Positions 1-12,634 of a stretch of 25,631 nucleotides of DNA are shown here, in pieces. Source of the stretch: Bordetella parapertussis (GTDB lineage: Bacteria > Pseudomonadota > Gammaproteobacteria > Burkholderiales > Burkholderiaceae_C); contig CAMDIP010000004.1 in NCBI GenBank assembly GCA_945899335.1, positions 1 through 25,631 on the forward strand, written 5' to 3'. Both the position numbers and the translations under genes were made by a program. The notes below the pieces were generated by a model. That model searched no databases. It was given only the letters and a program-made list of their open reading frames with translations, and had not been told where the DNA came from. Position 1 is the first letter of the stretch; each line of letters opens with the position of its first letter.

Positions 1-535
1 TGTTGCGGGCATCTTCGCCGACATCACGTGCAATATTGGTCAACTGCATGGCCACACCCAGTTCACAGGCACGCGCCAAGGTGGAGGACTGTTGTGGCCC
101 CATGATCCAACACATCATGGCGCCCACACTGCCCGCCACACGAGCGCCATAGCCATGCAAATCTTCCATCGTTTCATATTGGCGGCCATGCCCGTCCCAA
201 GCAAAACCATCGAGCAAGGCGTCAAGCAAATGGCGCGGCAGTGCATGGCGATGCACCACAATGCACAAAGCGCGGTCTTCCACGGTGTTCATGGGTGTAC
301 CTGCGTACATCAGGTCGAGTCGGTGATGCAAAACACGCAGGCTGTCTTCGATCACTCCCCCTTGGTCGACCATGTCATCTGCGACGCGGCAAAACGCATA
401 CAGAGCGATAGCGGCAGATCGAACACGCGGTGGTAAAAAACGGCTGGCCGCAAAAAAAGTTTTGGAGCCACCACGCATCATCTCCACGCAAGCGTCTAAA
501 TCGTCGTCAGCTTGGTCAGTGAACGGCAAAGGCAT
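1..535 (-). CDS. crtB: Phytoene synthase CrtB, N-terminal part (cut by window edge)
   Basis: Condenses two geranylgeranyl diphosphates to phytoene, the first committed carotenoid step. Translation from the ATG at 533-535 gives 178 codons before the window ends, so the C-terminal third or more is missing because of the window edge, not a break. Both squalene/phytoene synthase signatures are visible: an aspartate-rich DDMVD at about residues 53-57 after LYAFCRVA, and QLTNIARDVGED at about 164-175, the second Mg-diphosphate site. The start lies 20 nt inside the 3' end of crtI, so the two are translationally linked at the end of the bchF-to-crtB series. The family call is firm; the carotenoid end product cannot be read from this gene. 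Confidence 0.95.
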   Translation of the reverse strand, partial: MPLPFTDQADDDLDACVEMMRGGSKTFFAASRFLPPRVRSAAIALYAFCRVADDMVDQGGVIEDSLRVLHHRLDLMYAGTPMNTVEDRALCIVVHRHALPRHLLDALLDGFAWDGHGRQYETMEDLHGYGARVAGSVGAMMCWIMGPQQSSTLARACELGVAMQLTNIARDVGEDARN

Positions 536-2051
536 GGGGAACCACCTCTTCTAATAATTTGGCTGACATCAATACGCTGGGAACACCCGCACCAGGTTGG
601 CTGCTGGCGCCCACCATGAACAAATTTGTCACATCTTCACTGCGGGTGTGCGGTCTGAACCACGCACTTTGCGTGAGCACCGGTTCCAAGCCAAAACCCG
701 CACCTTGGTAAGACCACAAGCGGTCTTGAAAGTCTTGGGGCGTGGTAACTTTGGAGCTAACCACATGCTGCTTCAAGTTGGGCAACACCGCGTCCTGCAA
801 CACTGTGGCAATGGTGTCACGGTACTGCTCGGTGATGGCTGGCCAATCGGTACCGCTGCTTAAGTTCGGTACCACCGACAAGACATAAAAGCTGTCGCAA
901 CCTTCTGGGGCTAAAGATGGGTCTGTGGCGGTTGGGCGGTAGAGGTACAAGCTGAAGTCTTTGGCCAGTTTGTGATTCTTGAAAATATCTTGCAGCAATT
1001 CTTTGTAGCGAGGGCCAAGCACCATCATGTGGTGAGGCACATCTTCATACTTGCGGTTGGTGCCGAAGTACCAGACAAACAAACCCGAGGAATACTTGCC
1101 ATTGGCGATTCGACGGTTGGTCCAACGTTTTCTGTGTTGCGGCTCAACCAAGTTTTTGTAGGTCCATGCCGCATCTGCATTGCTGACAACGATGTCAGAC
1201 CCGATGAATTCACCGCTGGCCAATTCAACGCCTACAGCTGCGCCATTTTCCACACGAATACGCGTCACAGGTGAGTTGTAGCGAATGGGGATGTTGCGGG
1301 CTTGTATCAAATTGACCAAAGCTTGCACGATGGCACCTGTGCCACCCATGGCGGAATGCACCCCCCATCGATTTTCCAAAATATGGATCAGTGAATAGAC
1401 GCAGGTAACTGAAAAGGGATTGCCACCGATCAGCAAGGGGTGAAAACTCATCACGATGCGCAACTTGGGGTGCTTGATGTATTGCGCCACCATGCTGTGA
1501 ATCGAGCGCCAAGCTTTCATGCGAACCAAGTTTGGCATGGCTTTGACAAGTTTGGCCACAGAGTCAAAGGCAATCATGCCCATCTCTTGAAAACCCAATT
1601 CGTAGCACTTTTCTGAGGCTTTCATGAGGTTTTGAAAACCTTGCACATCCTCTGGGCTGAACTTGGCAACTTCAGCCAACATGGCTTGCTCGTCATTGCT
1701 GTAATCGAAGTGGGTGCCGTCATCGAAACGGATGCGGTAGAAAGGCGACATCAAACGCAAGTCGACATGGTCTTTCATTTCTTTGCCGCACAGCGTGAAA
1801 AGCTCTTCAATCAAATAGGGCAGGGTGATGATGGTGGGGCCAGCATCGAAAGTGAAGCCATCTTGTTTGTGAACATAGGCACGACCACCGGCCATGTCCA
1901 GTTTTTCAAAGATTTGAACTTGGTAGCCCTTGACGCTTAAGCGAATCGCCGCAGCCAAGCCACCAAAGCCGCTACCGATGATGATGGCGCGACGAGGTTG
2001 CTGCGGCACTTTGTAGTTGCCTCGCTCGTCAGTCGCCTTGAAAGCGTTCAT
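516..2051 (-). CDS. crtI: Phytoene desaturase CrtI
   Basis: FAD-dependent desaturase acting on phytoene in the membrane to give neurosporene and/or lycopene. The 511-aa protein has the usual family length. It carries an N-terminal dinucleotide-binding GSGFGG at residues 26-31, then EKLDMAGGRAYV and a DAGPT motif typical of CrtI-type desaturases. The C-terminal bacterial-type desaturase signature is present as VGASSQPGAGVPSVL near residue 485. Its ATG (2049-2051) overlaps the puhE stop as ATGA and is preceded by an AAGGAG ribosome site. crtB follows with a 20-nt overlap. How many desaturation steps it performs (three or four) cannot be decided from sequence by eye. Its position behind puhE, rather than beside crtC/D/E/F, is worth noting. 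Confidence 0.95.
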   Translation of the reverse strand: MNAFKATDERGNYKVPQQPRRAIIIGSGFGGLAAAIRLSVKGYQVQIFEKLDMAGGRAYVHKQDGFTFDAGPTIITLPYLIEELFTLCGKEMKDHVDLRLMSPFYRIRFDDGTHFDYSNDEQAMLAEVAKFSPEDVQGFQNLMKASEKCYELGFQEMGMIAFDSVAKLVKAMPNLVRMKAWRSIHSMVAQYIKHPKLRIVMSFHPLLIGGNPFSVTCVYSLIHILENRWGVHSAMGGTGAIVQALVNLIQARNIPIRYNSPVTRIRVENGAAVGVELASGEFIGSDIVVSNADAAWTYKNLVEPQHRKRWTNRRIANGKYSSGLFVWYFGTNRKYEDVPHHMMVLGPRYKELLQDIFKNHKLAKDFSLYLYRPTATDPSLAPEGCDSFYVLSVVPNLSSGTDWPAITEQYRDTIATVLQDAVLPNLKQHVVSSKVTTPQDFQDRLWSYQGAGFGLEPVLTQSAWFRPHTRSEDVTNLFMVGASSQPGAGVPSVLMSAKLLEEVVPHAFAVH

Positions 2052-2884
2052 GCGGGATCTCCTTGTTTGGGTAGCGTCACAGGCACAGGCAATTCGGACG
2101 AAGAAATTTCTCTGCGGTAGGGACTGCGCACCATGGCCCAGCCCCAGAGTTTTTGCAATGGCAGGGCAAACACCATCAATAAATGTTCAATGATGGCCAG
2201 ACCCAGCAAAGAAGACAACAAGACCCAGGCAGCGTTGACCAAGACCAAACCGCTCTGAACTTCCCATACCATCCAGCCCCAGGTCACACACGACACACCC
2301 ATAGTGAGGTAAAAACACCAAGTGATGGGCGCTTGCTTGAAATAACTGCCGATGTAGCGCAAATGCACCGGCAAATATTGTTCGCCGACAAAAGGCACGC
2401 CAAAAAATAAATTCATTTTGGCGCTTAAGCGCATACACCACAGCAGCGCAAAAGTGCACAAGGCCATATGATTGGGTTGACCTTGCTGCATAGCCACCAG
2501 CAAGCCAAAATTGAATAACAAAGCCAGTTCATGGTGCAGCAAGACTTGGACAGATTGAACAAAGCGTTGTCGTAAATTCAAACCTTTATCTTGCACCACG
2601 CGCCTTGGACCGGTGAGCCAGCCAGTCAGAAACGCCATCTCATGCCAACTCCACATGGCAATAACGCTGACAAAACCGATGTAGGCATTCAAGACAGTGT
2701 GCGAGCGCATGCTGATGGAGGCCGTCCATAGGCTCAAGCCCAACAAAAAACTCAGTCCAAACATGCTCCAGCGAAAACTCGCTGGGGATAAGCGAACCAG
2801 CCACAAAATTGCACCCGTGCCCAGCCACCAGCTGAACACAGAAAACAAGGCTGCGCCCAGAATCGACGAAAAGAAGTCAGACAT
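2048..2884 (-). CDS. puhE: Photosynthetic complex assembly protein PuhE (DUF3623)
   Basis: Polytopic inner-membrane protein (278 aa) of the PuhE family, which in purple bacteria influences reaction-centre and light-harvesting assembly and bacteriochlorophyll production; its biochemical activity is not established. Several hydrophobic segments are visible, at about residues 5-30, 40-58, 65-82, 118-152, 185-207 and 214-240. A conserved-looking stretch around FFGVPFVGEQYLPVHLRYIGSY (about 160-181) is characteristic of the family. The gene lies 12 nt after acsF and overlaps crtI by 4 nt (ATGA). The order puhC-acsF-puhE is as I recall from Rubrivivax-type clusters, where a hemA gene may follow instead of crtI. 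Confidence 0.88.
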   Translation of the reverse strand: MSDFFSSILGAALFSVFSWWLGTGAILWLVRLSPASFRWSMFGLSFLLGLSLWTASISMRSHTVLNAYIGFVSVIAMWSWHEMAFLTGWLTGPRRVVQDKGLNLRQRFVQSVQVLLHHELALLFNFGLLVAMQQGQPNHMALCTFALLWCMRLSAKMNLFFGVPFVGEQYLPVHLRYIGSYFKQAPITWCFYLTMGVSCVTWGWMVWEVQSGLVLVNAAWVLLSSLLGLAIIEHLLMVFALPLQKLWGWAMVRSPYRREISSSELPVPVTLPKQGDPA

Positions 2885-2896
2885 ACGTGGACCGAT

Positions 2897-4009
2897 TTAC
2901 CAAGCAGGTTGAACCCGTATTTGGGCAGGTAGGTCGTTGCGCTTGACGGGCAGGAAATAAAGCCGACCAAAAGTCCATGCCGCTTGCACTGCGGTGGTGG
3001 CGCGTAGCAAGGTGCCGACCACGCCGCCGCGTTCTTTGGCCTTGGCATTGGCAATCGAGAGCTCAACCAACCGTTCCATGCAAGCGCGGAATGTGGGGTG
3101 GTCGATATCGACTTCAACAGGAAATACTTGGCGGGCAATTTCCGAGGTGATGCGAAACACCTCGTAGTCGTACTCGGTGGATTTGAAGCCCATGGCTTCG
3201 TGTAACAGTGGGCGGGTATGGTCGCGCACATACATGGTGGCGTACACCGCCACAATGAAAAAGCGAATCCACAACAAATTGATACCGCGCAGTAATTCGG
3301 GCTGTGAGCGCATGATCAGCGCAAAAGATTCGCCATGACGGAACTCGTCATTGCACCAGCGTTCAAACCAGCGAAAGATGGGGTGAAAACGCTTATCGGG
3401 GTGACGCTCGAGTTGGCGAAAGATCGTGATGTAACGGGCATAGCCAATCTTCTCGGACAAATAGGTGGCGTAAAAAATGAATTTCGGCTTGAAAAAGGTG
3501 TAAGACTTGGTGCGTTTGAGTTGCCCCAAGTCGATACCCAAATCGAAGTCTTTGAGCGACTGGTTGATGAAACCTGCGTGGCGGGATTCATCTCGTGCCA
3601 TATAGGTCATGAGCTGCTTGATGTCGGGGTTGGTGACATTTTTGCGCACTTCGTTGTACAGAATGCAACCAGAAAATTCGGAGGTGAGCGAGCTGATGAG
3701 AAAGTCTAAAAATTCTTGACGCATCTCAGGGGACAGTTGGGGCATCAGAGTTTTGACTTCTTCGGCAAATTGCGCATCGCGTTGGAAGTGGTCGTGGTTG
3801 TTGTCGCCCTCGTACTCTTTCATCATGACGTCCCATTCAGCGCGTACGGACTCAATGTTCAAGCGGTCCATGGCTGCAAAGTCGGTGGTGTAAAAGCGCG
3901 GGCTCAGAACTGTGTTGCGAACCGCCTTGGCGTTGGCGTCAGCGGCGCTCTCCACACTGCCGATGAGCAGTTCTACGTGGTCGAATTCCAAAGATGCGGT
4001 GGTGGTCAT
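2897..4009 (-). CDS. acsF: Mg-protoporphyrin IX monomethyl ester aerobic oxidative cyclase AcsF
   Basis: Oxygen-dependent diiron enzyme that closes the isocyclic ring E, turning Mg-protoporphyrin IX monomethyl ester into divinyl protochlorophyllide. The 370-aa protein shows the expected ligand pattern: E111 in EFSG, E120, ESRH at 141-144 and EFRH at 222-225, each ExxH pair fitting a carboxylate-bridged diiron site. A good Shine-Dalgarno (AGGAG) precedes the ATG. It sits 3 nt after the puhC stop and 12 nt before puhE, inside the puh operon. No partner such as BciE or Ycf54 is encoded in the window. Rubrivivax AcsF is described as working as a single subunit, so the same may hold here (inference). 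Confidence 0.96.
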   Translation of the reverse strand: MTTTASLEFDHVELLIGSVESAADANAKAVRNTVLSPRFYTTDFAAMDRLNIESVRAEWDVMMKEYEGDNNHDHFQRDAQFAEEVKTLMPQLSPEMRQEFLDFLISSLTSEFSGCILYNEVRKNVTNPDIKQLMTYMARDESRHAGFINQSLKDFDLGIDLGQLKRTKSYTFFKPKFIFYATYLSEKIGYARYITIFRQLERHPDKRFHPIFRWFERWCNDEFRHGESFALIMRSQPELLRGINLLWIRFFIVAVYATMYVRDHTRPLLHEAMGFKSTEYDYEVFRITSEIARQVFPVEVDIDHPTFRACMERLVELSIANAKAKERGGVVGTLLRATTAVQAAWTFGRLYFLPVKRNDLPAQIRVQPAW

Positions 4010-4012
4010 GGT

Positions 4013-4507
4013 TTACTCCTGAGAGGCTGATACTGAGGTTGAAGGTGCAGGTGCATGCGCAGGCGCAGGTTGCAATTTGGCAAAAGAAGACATATTGGTC
4101 GGACCAAAAGATTCAAGATTGATACGTTGTCCGGTGGCCGGATCAAGCAGGGTCAGGCGCCCATCGGTGTGACCGATGAGCTCGAATGTGGGTCCAGACC
4201 CAATGCCGCGGCGCATGCGCTCACGCGAGAGGGTGCGCAAGATGCCGCGCACAAAACCTTGCTCACCCACATAACGGGTAATTTCTAGGGTGGATTGGCC
4301 ATCCATCACGGCGACATCGCCATTCGGACGGTCTTCAAAACGCAGCGTGCGCTGCCAACTCACCGGGCCTTGGTCTTGCGGGATTTCCATGCCTTGACCG
4401 CGCAACAAAGCGACGACCAAAAATACGCTGGACAAAAAGCCAACAAATATCCATCCTGTGAGGCCGTGGCGGCCGGGCAATCCGTCGTTGGCAAGGCTAG
4501 GGTTCAT
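4013..4507 (-). CDS. puhC: Photosynthetic complex assembly protein PuhC
   Basis: Small membrane-anchored assembly factor (164 aa) for reaction centre and core light-harvesting complex. A single N-terminal transmembrane segment is seen at about residues 17-36, followed by a periplasmic domain with the family-like ISLE-type strand pattern (LEITRYVGEQGFVRGILRTLSRER at about 75-98) and a statement of repeated strands ending in TDGRLTLLDPATGQRINL. The C-terminus is a low-complexity Ala/Pro tail. The ATG overlaps the puhB stop by ATGA. The assignment rests on position between puhB and acsF, size and topology, and on the RGILRxLxRER stretch, which is the best conserved part of PuhC as I know it. Confidence 0.9.
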   Translation of the reverse strand: MNPSLANDGLPGRHGLTGWIFVGFLSSVFLVVALLRGQGMEIPQDQGPVSWQRTLRFEDRPNGDVAVMDGQSTLEITRYVGEQGFVRGILRTLSRERMRRGIGSGPTFELIGHTDGRLTLLDPATGQRINLESFGPTNMSSFAKLQPAPAHAPAPSTSVSASQE

Positions 4508-5169
4508 GCTGCAATTTCTTGAGTGGAAGCGCGAGGCGCATCGGTTGATGGCGATGTGTCACCCAGCATCACAGGCATGTGCGGGTTGACAGCTTGCCAA
4601 GCTTGCACAATGCGTTCGCCTACATCGCCGACATTGGCAATGCAGCGCAAACTGGGTTCGGGGTGACGCAGTGCCCAAGGACGGGCGTGGGGCCACAGGT
4701 TGAGCCAAGCGATATGGTCATTGCCAGCCAATTTGAGGGCGATGTCGCCCGTGCCATCAGGGTTGGTTTTGAGTGAGGCCGCCGCCAACATACGCAAAGG
4801 CAAATTGAAGGTGAGCGTCAGCACCACACCAATGCGCATGACCACCCGCTTGTTGGTGAGGGTGTAGAGGGCCGTACGCGCAGTCAGCCAAGCCATCAGG
4901 CTGAGAATACCCAGCGAGATGACACTGAGCAAAAAGCTCAGCAGCAGCGGTTTGAACAGATTGCGCTCGGGTTCACCCAAAAGGTAGGTGGCTTGCAGCA
5001 GCATCATGGCAGCGAAATACCAAGCCAAAGTGCGCACATGAAAGACATGCACTGCCACCAATCGCCATTGCGGTGCGCCTTGCCACAAAATACGTTCGTC
5101 AGCGGGCAAGCGCTCGGGCAGCCCAGGGGCGGCCTCAAACTCGTGTTCGTGATGAGGATTGACGTTCAA
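4504..5169 (-). CDS. puhB: Photosynthetic complex assembly protein PuhB (PH-like domain)
   Basis: Membrane protein of 221 aa that assists reaction-centre assembly, shown in Rhodobacter to affect H-subunit integration. The N-terminus has LPADERILWQGAP (about 21-33), the usual opening of PuhB and other bacterial PH-domain (bPH_2) membrane proteins. Two hydrophobic segments follow at about 44-65 and 71-95, then TLTNKRVVMRIG (about 103-114), the start of the PH-like fold. The reading frame has no ATG near its 5' end. The likely start is TTG at 5167-5169, overlapping the puhA stop as TTGA, which implies translation coupled to puhA. The Asp/Ser-rich C-terminal tail looks disordered. Confidence 0.9.
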   Translation of the reverse strand: MNVNPHHEHEFEAAPGLPERLPADERILWQGAPQWRLVAVHVFHVRTLAWYFAAMMLLQATYLLGEPERNLFKPLLLSFLLSVISLGILSLMAWLTARTALYTLTNKRVVMRIGVVLTLTFNLPLRMLAAASLKTNPDGTGDIALKLAGNDHIAWLNLWPHARPWALRHPEPSLRCIANVGDVGERIVQAWQAVNPHMPVMLGDTSPSTDAPRASTQEIAA

Positions 5170-5927
5170 AACAGTGGCTCCTGACGTTCGGGTGTGGCGT
5201 ACAAGGTGCCAGCACCGTAATAGGCGGTGATTTTTTCTTCTTCAAGCAAGGTGATTTGTTCCATGCTTTTGGTTTTGGGAACATTGGCAAATTGCGCGGC
5301 CAAGACGGCACCCACGAACACGCCGCTGGATTTGATGCGCGAAAAAGTCATGGGCAAGAGCACGGTGCCACCACTCTTCAAGTCGACTTCCAGATAGCGG
5401 AACATCAATTCAGCGCGGTCAATCCAAAGGTCTTTGACGGTGCCAGCCAGTTGCTTGTCAGCACCATAAACAGGCAAACCGCGGGGATCGACGTCGGGCG
5501 ACATCACGCCGTGGTCGGCGGCAATGCGCAGAGGCACGATCTTGATATGGTTGCCGTGGTAAAGGTCAGGCTCATCAGCGCGAGCTGCCCAAGCGCCTGG
5601 GCCTACGCCCGCCAACAAGGGATCGCCCACGGGCTCTAAGGGCGCGCCCAACCAACGATGTGTGGGTTGCGCGGTGTAGCTGCTATCGACACGATTGACG
5701 TCCGGTGCCAACACTTCACGGCCATCGGCCAGCTTAAACACTTTGGGCTCGGGTACGGGCCAGCCGGTTTGTACCGGGCCACCCTGTAAATGGCCGTTGT
5801 CCATCGGATAACCTTCGCGGTGGCCTTCGCGTACAAGGTAATAAATCAAACCAGCAAAAAAAGCCCAAAACATGTACAGCACGATTTGTGCAACATCTAC
5901 ATACTGGGTAATAGCACCTGTTCCCAT
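5166..5927 (-). CDS. puhA: Photosynthetic reaction centre H subunit PuhA
   Basis: H subunit of the type-II reaction centre, which caps L/M on the cytoplasmic side and shapes proton uptake to the secondary quinone. The 253-aa length is normal. One N-terminal transmembrane helix (about residues 9-31, QIVLYMFWAFFAGLIYYL) is followed by the typical REGHREGYPM. The C-terminal PRC-barrel includes AGTVKDLWIDRAELMFRYLEVDL; the glutamate in AELMFRYLE matches the proton-path glutamate region (E173 of Rhodobacter H) by context. A strong AAAGGAG lies before the ATG. The 34-bp gap after lhaA is one of the wider internal gaps of this series, but I see no convincing separate promoter in it. Confidence 0.97.
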   Translation of the reverse strand: MGTGAITQYVDVAQIVLYMFWAFFAGLIYYLVREGHREGYPMDNGHLQGGPVQTGWPVPEPKVFKLADGREVLAPDVNRVDSSYTAQPTHRWLGAPLEPVGDPLLAGVGPGAWAARADEPDLYHGNHIKIVPLRIAADHGVMSPDVDPRGLPVYGADKQLAGTVKDLWIDRAELMFRYLEVDLKSGGTVLLPMTFSRIKSSGVFVGAVLAAQFANVPKTKSMEQITLLEEEKITAYYGAGTLYATPERQEPLF

Positions 5928-5961
5928 GGCAAGTCTCCTTTATGTGCGCCTAAAAAACCAT

Positions 5962-7380
5962 TCAACCTGGCAGTTCTGCCAGTCCTAACCCTGCAGACCT
6001 TGGGGTCAATGTCGGCCGACGGCTGACCAAAGGCCCCAAAGCAACCAACACCACAAACATCATGACCATCTCGGTCTGAAATACAAAGTTGTAGCCCGTG
6101 ACGTCGGAGATGAGGACTTCGCCAAGACGGCCTTGTGTGGCCATCTGACCGACCACATCGCGGGCAACACCGCCCAAAGCCATGGCCACGCCCGAGGCAG
6201 TCGCTTGCACCGCGCCCCAAGCCCCCAAAACCATGCCCGCCTGTTCTGACTGCGTCATCTCCATGGCAGTGAGCAACATGCCCACAGAGAACAAGCCGCC
6301 GCCAAAGCCAATCAAGGCAGCACCTGTTTGAAACATCAGCGCTGAGCCCAAGGGGGCAGAAAAAATAACGCAAGCAAAAGCAGGCAAACCCAGCAAAGCC
6401 CCTATGGCCGCAAGCCGCACCGCATCAATGCTTCGCAAAAAGCGGGAGGACAAGGCAAAAGCAAGCAATGCACCGCCTGCACTCAAAGCAGTCAGCCCAC
6501 TGGTCATGCCCACATTCAAGCCCAAGACTTGTCCACCATAGGGTTCGAGCACGATGTCTTGCATGCTGAATGCCGCAGAACCCAAACCCACCGTCCATAA
6601 AAAACGCTTCATATGGGGTACAGCGATAAAGGCTTTCCAATTATGGGAAAAACCATCGGGTTGGCGAGCACCACGTTTGGCTCCACGCGCTTCTTGTTTC
6701 CACAGTGAAATGAGGTTGATGAAAATGACAAGCGCCGCACAACCTTGTACCACTTGAATCAGGCGCACTGGCGAAAAGTTGACCAGCAAAACACTTAGCA
6801 AGGTACTGCCCACAATCAAGCCCACCAAGAGCATGGCGTAGAGCAAAGCCACCACACGGGGGCGCTTGTCTTCGGGGGAGACGTCGGTTGCCAACGCCAA
6901 ACCAGCCGTTTGGGTAATTTGTATCCCCGCACCCACGATCAAAAACGCCAAGATCGCGCCCAAGCGACCCACCAACACATAGCCTTCGCGGGGTTCGCTG
7001 AGATTCATGAGCGCAAATGGCATGATGGCCAAACCGCCAAACATCAGCAAACTTCCCATCCACATATAGGGGATACGGCGCAAGCCCAAGGCTGAAGGAT
7101 GGGTGTCGCTTCGATAGCCGATCAGGGCGCGCAGCGGTGCAAATACCAAGGGCAAGGCCACCGCAATAGCCACCCATGCTGCTGGAATTTCTAACTCCAC
7201 AATCATGACGCGGTTCAAGGTGCCGACCAACAGTGCCATGGTGATGCCGATGGAGAGTTGGAACATGGCCAAACGCAACATACGTCCCAGCGGCAGTTCA
7301 GGCGACGCCGCATCGGCGAAGGGAACGTACTGCATCATGATGGATTGCATCCATGCGGGGGGACGAAAGGCCAGCTTCAT
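5962..7380 (-). CDS. lhaA: Light-harvesting 1 assembly protein LhaA (PucC-family MFS)
   Basis: Twelve-helix major-facilitator-like protein of the LhaA/PucC/BCD family, needed for insertion or assembly of LH1 antenna and possibly for handing over bacteriochlorophyll. Family traits include MLRLAMFQLSIGITMALLVGTLNRVMIVEL near the N-terminus, LRALIGYRSDTHPSALGLRRIPYMW (about residues 75-99), and a second-half LSAGGALLAFALSSR. I chose the ATG at 7378-7380 (472 aa) because it overlaps the bchM stop as ATGA. A TTG six codons upstream is possible but less attractive. It sits between bchM and puhA, the place it holds in most purple-bacterial clusters. Confidence 0.93.
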   Translation of the reverse strand: MKLAFRPPAWMQSIMMQYVPFADAASPELPLGRMLRLAMFQLSIGITMALLVGTLNRVMIVELEIPAAWVAIAVALPLVFAPLRALIGYRSDTHPSALGLRRIPYMWMGSLLMFGGLAIMPFALMNLSEPREGYVLVGRLGAILAFLIVGAGIQITQTAGLALATDVSPEDKRPRVVALLYAMLLVGLIVGSTLLSVLLVNFSPVRLIQVVQGCAALVIFINLISLWKQEARGAKRGARQPDGFSHNWKAFIAVPHMKRFLWTVGLGSAAFSMQDIVLEPYGGQVLGLNVGMTSGLTALSAGGALLAFALSSRFLRSIDAVRLAAIGALLGLPAFACVIFSAPLGSALMFQTGAALIGFGGGLFSVGMLLTAMEMTQSEQAGMVLGAWGAVQATASGVAMALGGVARDVVGQMATQGRLGEVLISDVTGYNFVFQTEMVMMFVVLVALGPLVSRRPTLTPRSAGLGLAELPG

Positions 7381-8102
7381 TTGCGTTTCCACTCCCAAGC
7401 TTGAGAGGTATAAAAACCGCTGGAGACGCGTTGCATGTGGCCAGGTCGCCAGCCGTGCTCACGCACCCCGCGCTCGATGTACACATGCAAAGTGGTTTTG
7501 CGAATGGGGGCCAGTTGCGGCGAGCGGTCAGAGCGCGGGAACAAGCGGCCCATGGCATGGGCGACCGCCAGCAGTGGCGAGTGCGGCGCAAAAGTAAACA
7601 ACACCGATTTGCGGGTGCGCTGGGTCAAGGCCTCCACCGCGTTGGCAATGGTTTGGGTGTCGTAGTGGATGAGTGAATCCATGCACACCACGTGGTCGAA
7701 CTCGCCGTGCTCAGCCGAGAGCATGTCACCCGACAAAAACGTGATGCTGCCGCCTTTGGCGCTGAGCGCGGGGTTGCTGAGCAGGTCTTGGGCATGGCGC
7801 TCGCGTGCCAAGTTAACCAAGGTGGGCGAAAGGTCGATGGCCAGCACCTCGGCGCCACGCAACATGGCTTCTTGCGCCAAAGCACCGGTGCCGCATCCAG
7901 CGTCGAGCAAGCGCAGGCCACGCATGTCTTGGGGCAACCAAGACAAAAGCGTGTGGCGCATTTCATCACGACCTTTGCGCACCGTAGCGCGGATGCGCCC
8001 CACCGGCGCATTGGAGGTGAGCACCTCCCAGGCCTTGGCTGCTGTGCGGTCGAAATAGTGTTCTATTTCGCCACGGCGCTCGACATAACTGGCTTGGTTC
8101 AT
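7377..8102 (-). CDS. bchM: Mg-protoporphyrin IX O-methyltransferase BchM
   Basis: SAM-dependent enzyme that methylates the C13 propionate of Mg-protoporphyrin IX, just before the AcsF reaction. The 241-aa product begins MNQASYVERRGEIEHYFDRTA, a typical BchM opening. It has the SAM-binding motif I LLDAGCGTG at about residues 65-73, an acidic loop (LAIDLSPTLV) and a DMLSAEHGEFDHVVCMDSLIHY stretch with the conserved late motifs. The ATG at 8100-8102 falls one nucleotide after the bchL stop and is preferred over an upstream non-ATG start inside bchL. The 3' end overlaps lhaA by 4 nt. Confidence 0.95.
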   Translation of the reverse strand: MNQASYVERRGEIEHYFDRTAAKAWEVLTSNAPVGRIRATVRKGRDEMRHTLLSWLPQDMRGLRLLDAGCGTGALAQEAMLRGAEVLAIDLSPTLVNLARERHAQDLLSNPALSAKGGSITFLSGDMLSAEHGEFDHVVCMDSLIHYDTQTIANAVEALTQRTRKSVLFTFAPHSPLLAVAHAMGRLFPRSDRSPQLAPIRKTTLHVYIERGVREHGWRPGHMQRVSSGFYTSQAWEWKRK

Positions 8103-8103
8103 G

Positions 8104-10649
<2,546 letters not shown>

Positions 10650-10659
10650 GGTGTGTGCC

Positions 10660-12455
<1,796 letters not shown>

Positions 12456-12484
12456 GGGTTCAGAGTTGTTTTCAAAGTCGATTA

Positions 12485-12513
12485 ACTTTAGATGCCTATG
12501 CGCATAGTGTCAA
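12485..12513 (-). promoter_or_regulatory. Candidate sigma70-type promoter of the bchF series
   Basis: On the minus strand, TTGACA (12508-12513) is followed after exactly 17 bp by TAAAGT (12485-12490), a 6/6 and a 4/6 match to the -35 and -10 consensus. The predicted transcript would start about 22 nt before the bchF ATG. The -35 box is embedded in a PpsR-type palindrome, so repressor binding would block polymerase. Prediction by eye only. Confidence 0.6.
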
Positions 12514-12525
12514 CTTAAATTGACG
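12508..12525. promoter_or_regulatory. Candidate PpsR/CrtJ operator A (bchF-ppaA region)
   Basis: TGTCAACTTAAATTGACG matches the TGT-N12-ACA consensus except for the last base, and contains the perfect arms GTCAA/TTGAC. It covers the -35 box of the candidate bchF promoter. Its 16-bp core differs by one base from the operator before bchG, so the two are probably recognised by the same protein, most simply the PpsR encoded next door. Confidence 0.72.
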
Positions 12526-12541
12526 TTATTTAATACTGACA
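12524..12541. promoter_or_regulatory. Weaker candidate PpsR operator B, abutting A
   Basis: CGTTATTTAATACTGACA fits YGT-N12-ACA and resembles the upstream operator before bchH (same CGTTA start and CTGACA end). It shares two bases with operator A, so simultaneous occupancy in the standard manner is doubtful. It could be chance in AT-rich DNA. Confidence 0.4.
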
Positions 12542-12568
12542 TTAATGGGGTTTTCCCTAGTCTTGATG

Positions 12569-12586
12569 TGTCAAAAAAATATGACA
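12569..12586. promoter_or_regulatory. Candidate PpsR/CrtJ operator C (upstream of ppaA)
   Basis: TGTCAAAAAAATATGACA is an exact TGT-N12-ACA match with inverted arms TGTCA/TGACA. It lies 48 bp before the chosen ppaA start and 43 bp from operator A. Two operators in one divergent region could allow looping or coordinate control of bchF and ppaA, as described for CrtJ/PpsR promoters elsewhere. Confidence 0.75.
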
Positions 12587-12634
12587 CTTAGACAACTTTC
12601 GAATTGTGAACGCACCAAACTTGAAAATTCAGCC

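Noticed and set aside
92..436. 114-codon plus-strand frame at the left edge
   Set aside because: Antisense to crtB, whose signature motifs are clear on the minus strand.
5928..5961. Possible promoter between lhaA and puhA
   Set aside because: Only 34 bp, containing the puhA ribosome site; no -35/-10 pair or PpsR palindrome found. A promoter inside lhaA coding sequence cannot be excluded.
12545..12634. Extended N-terminus for ppaA
   Set aside because: It would translate through operator C and does not look like the family; an ATG at 12635 is a simpler start, though not proven.
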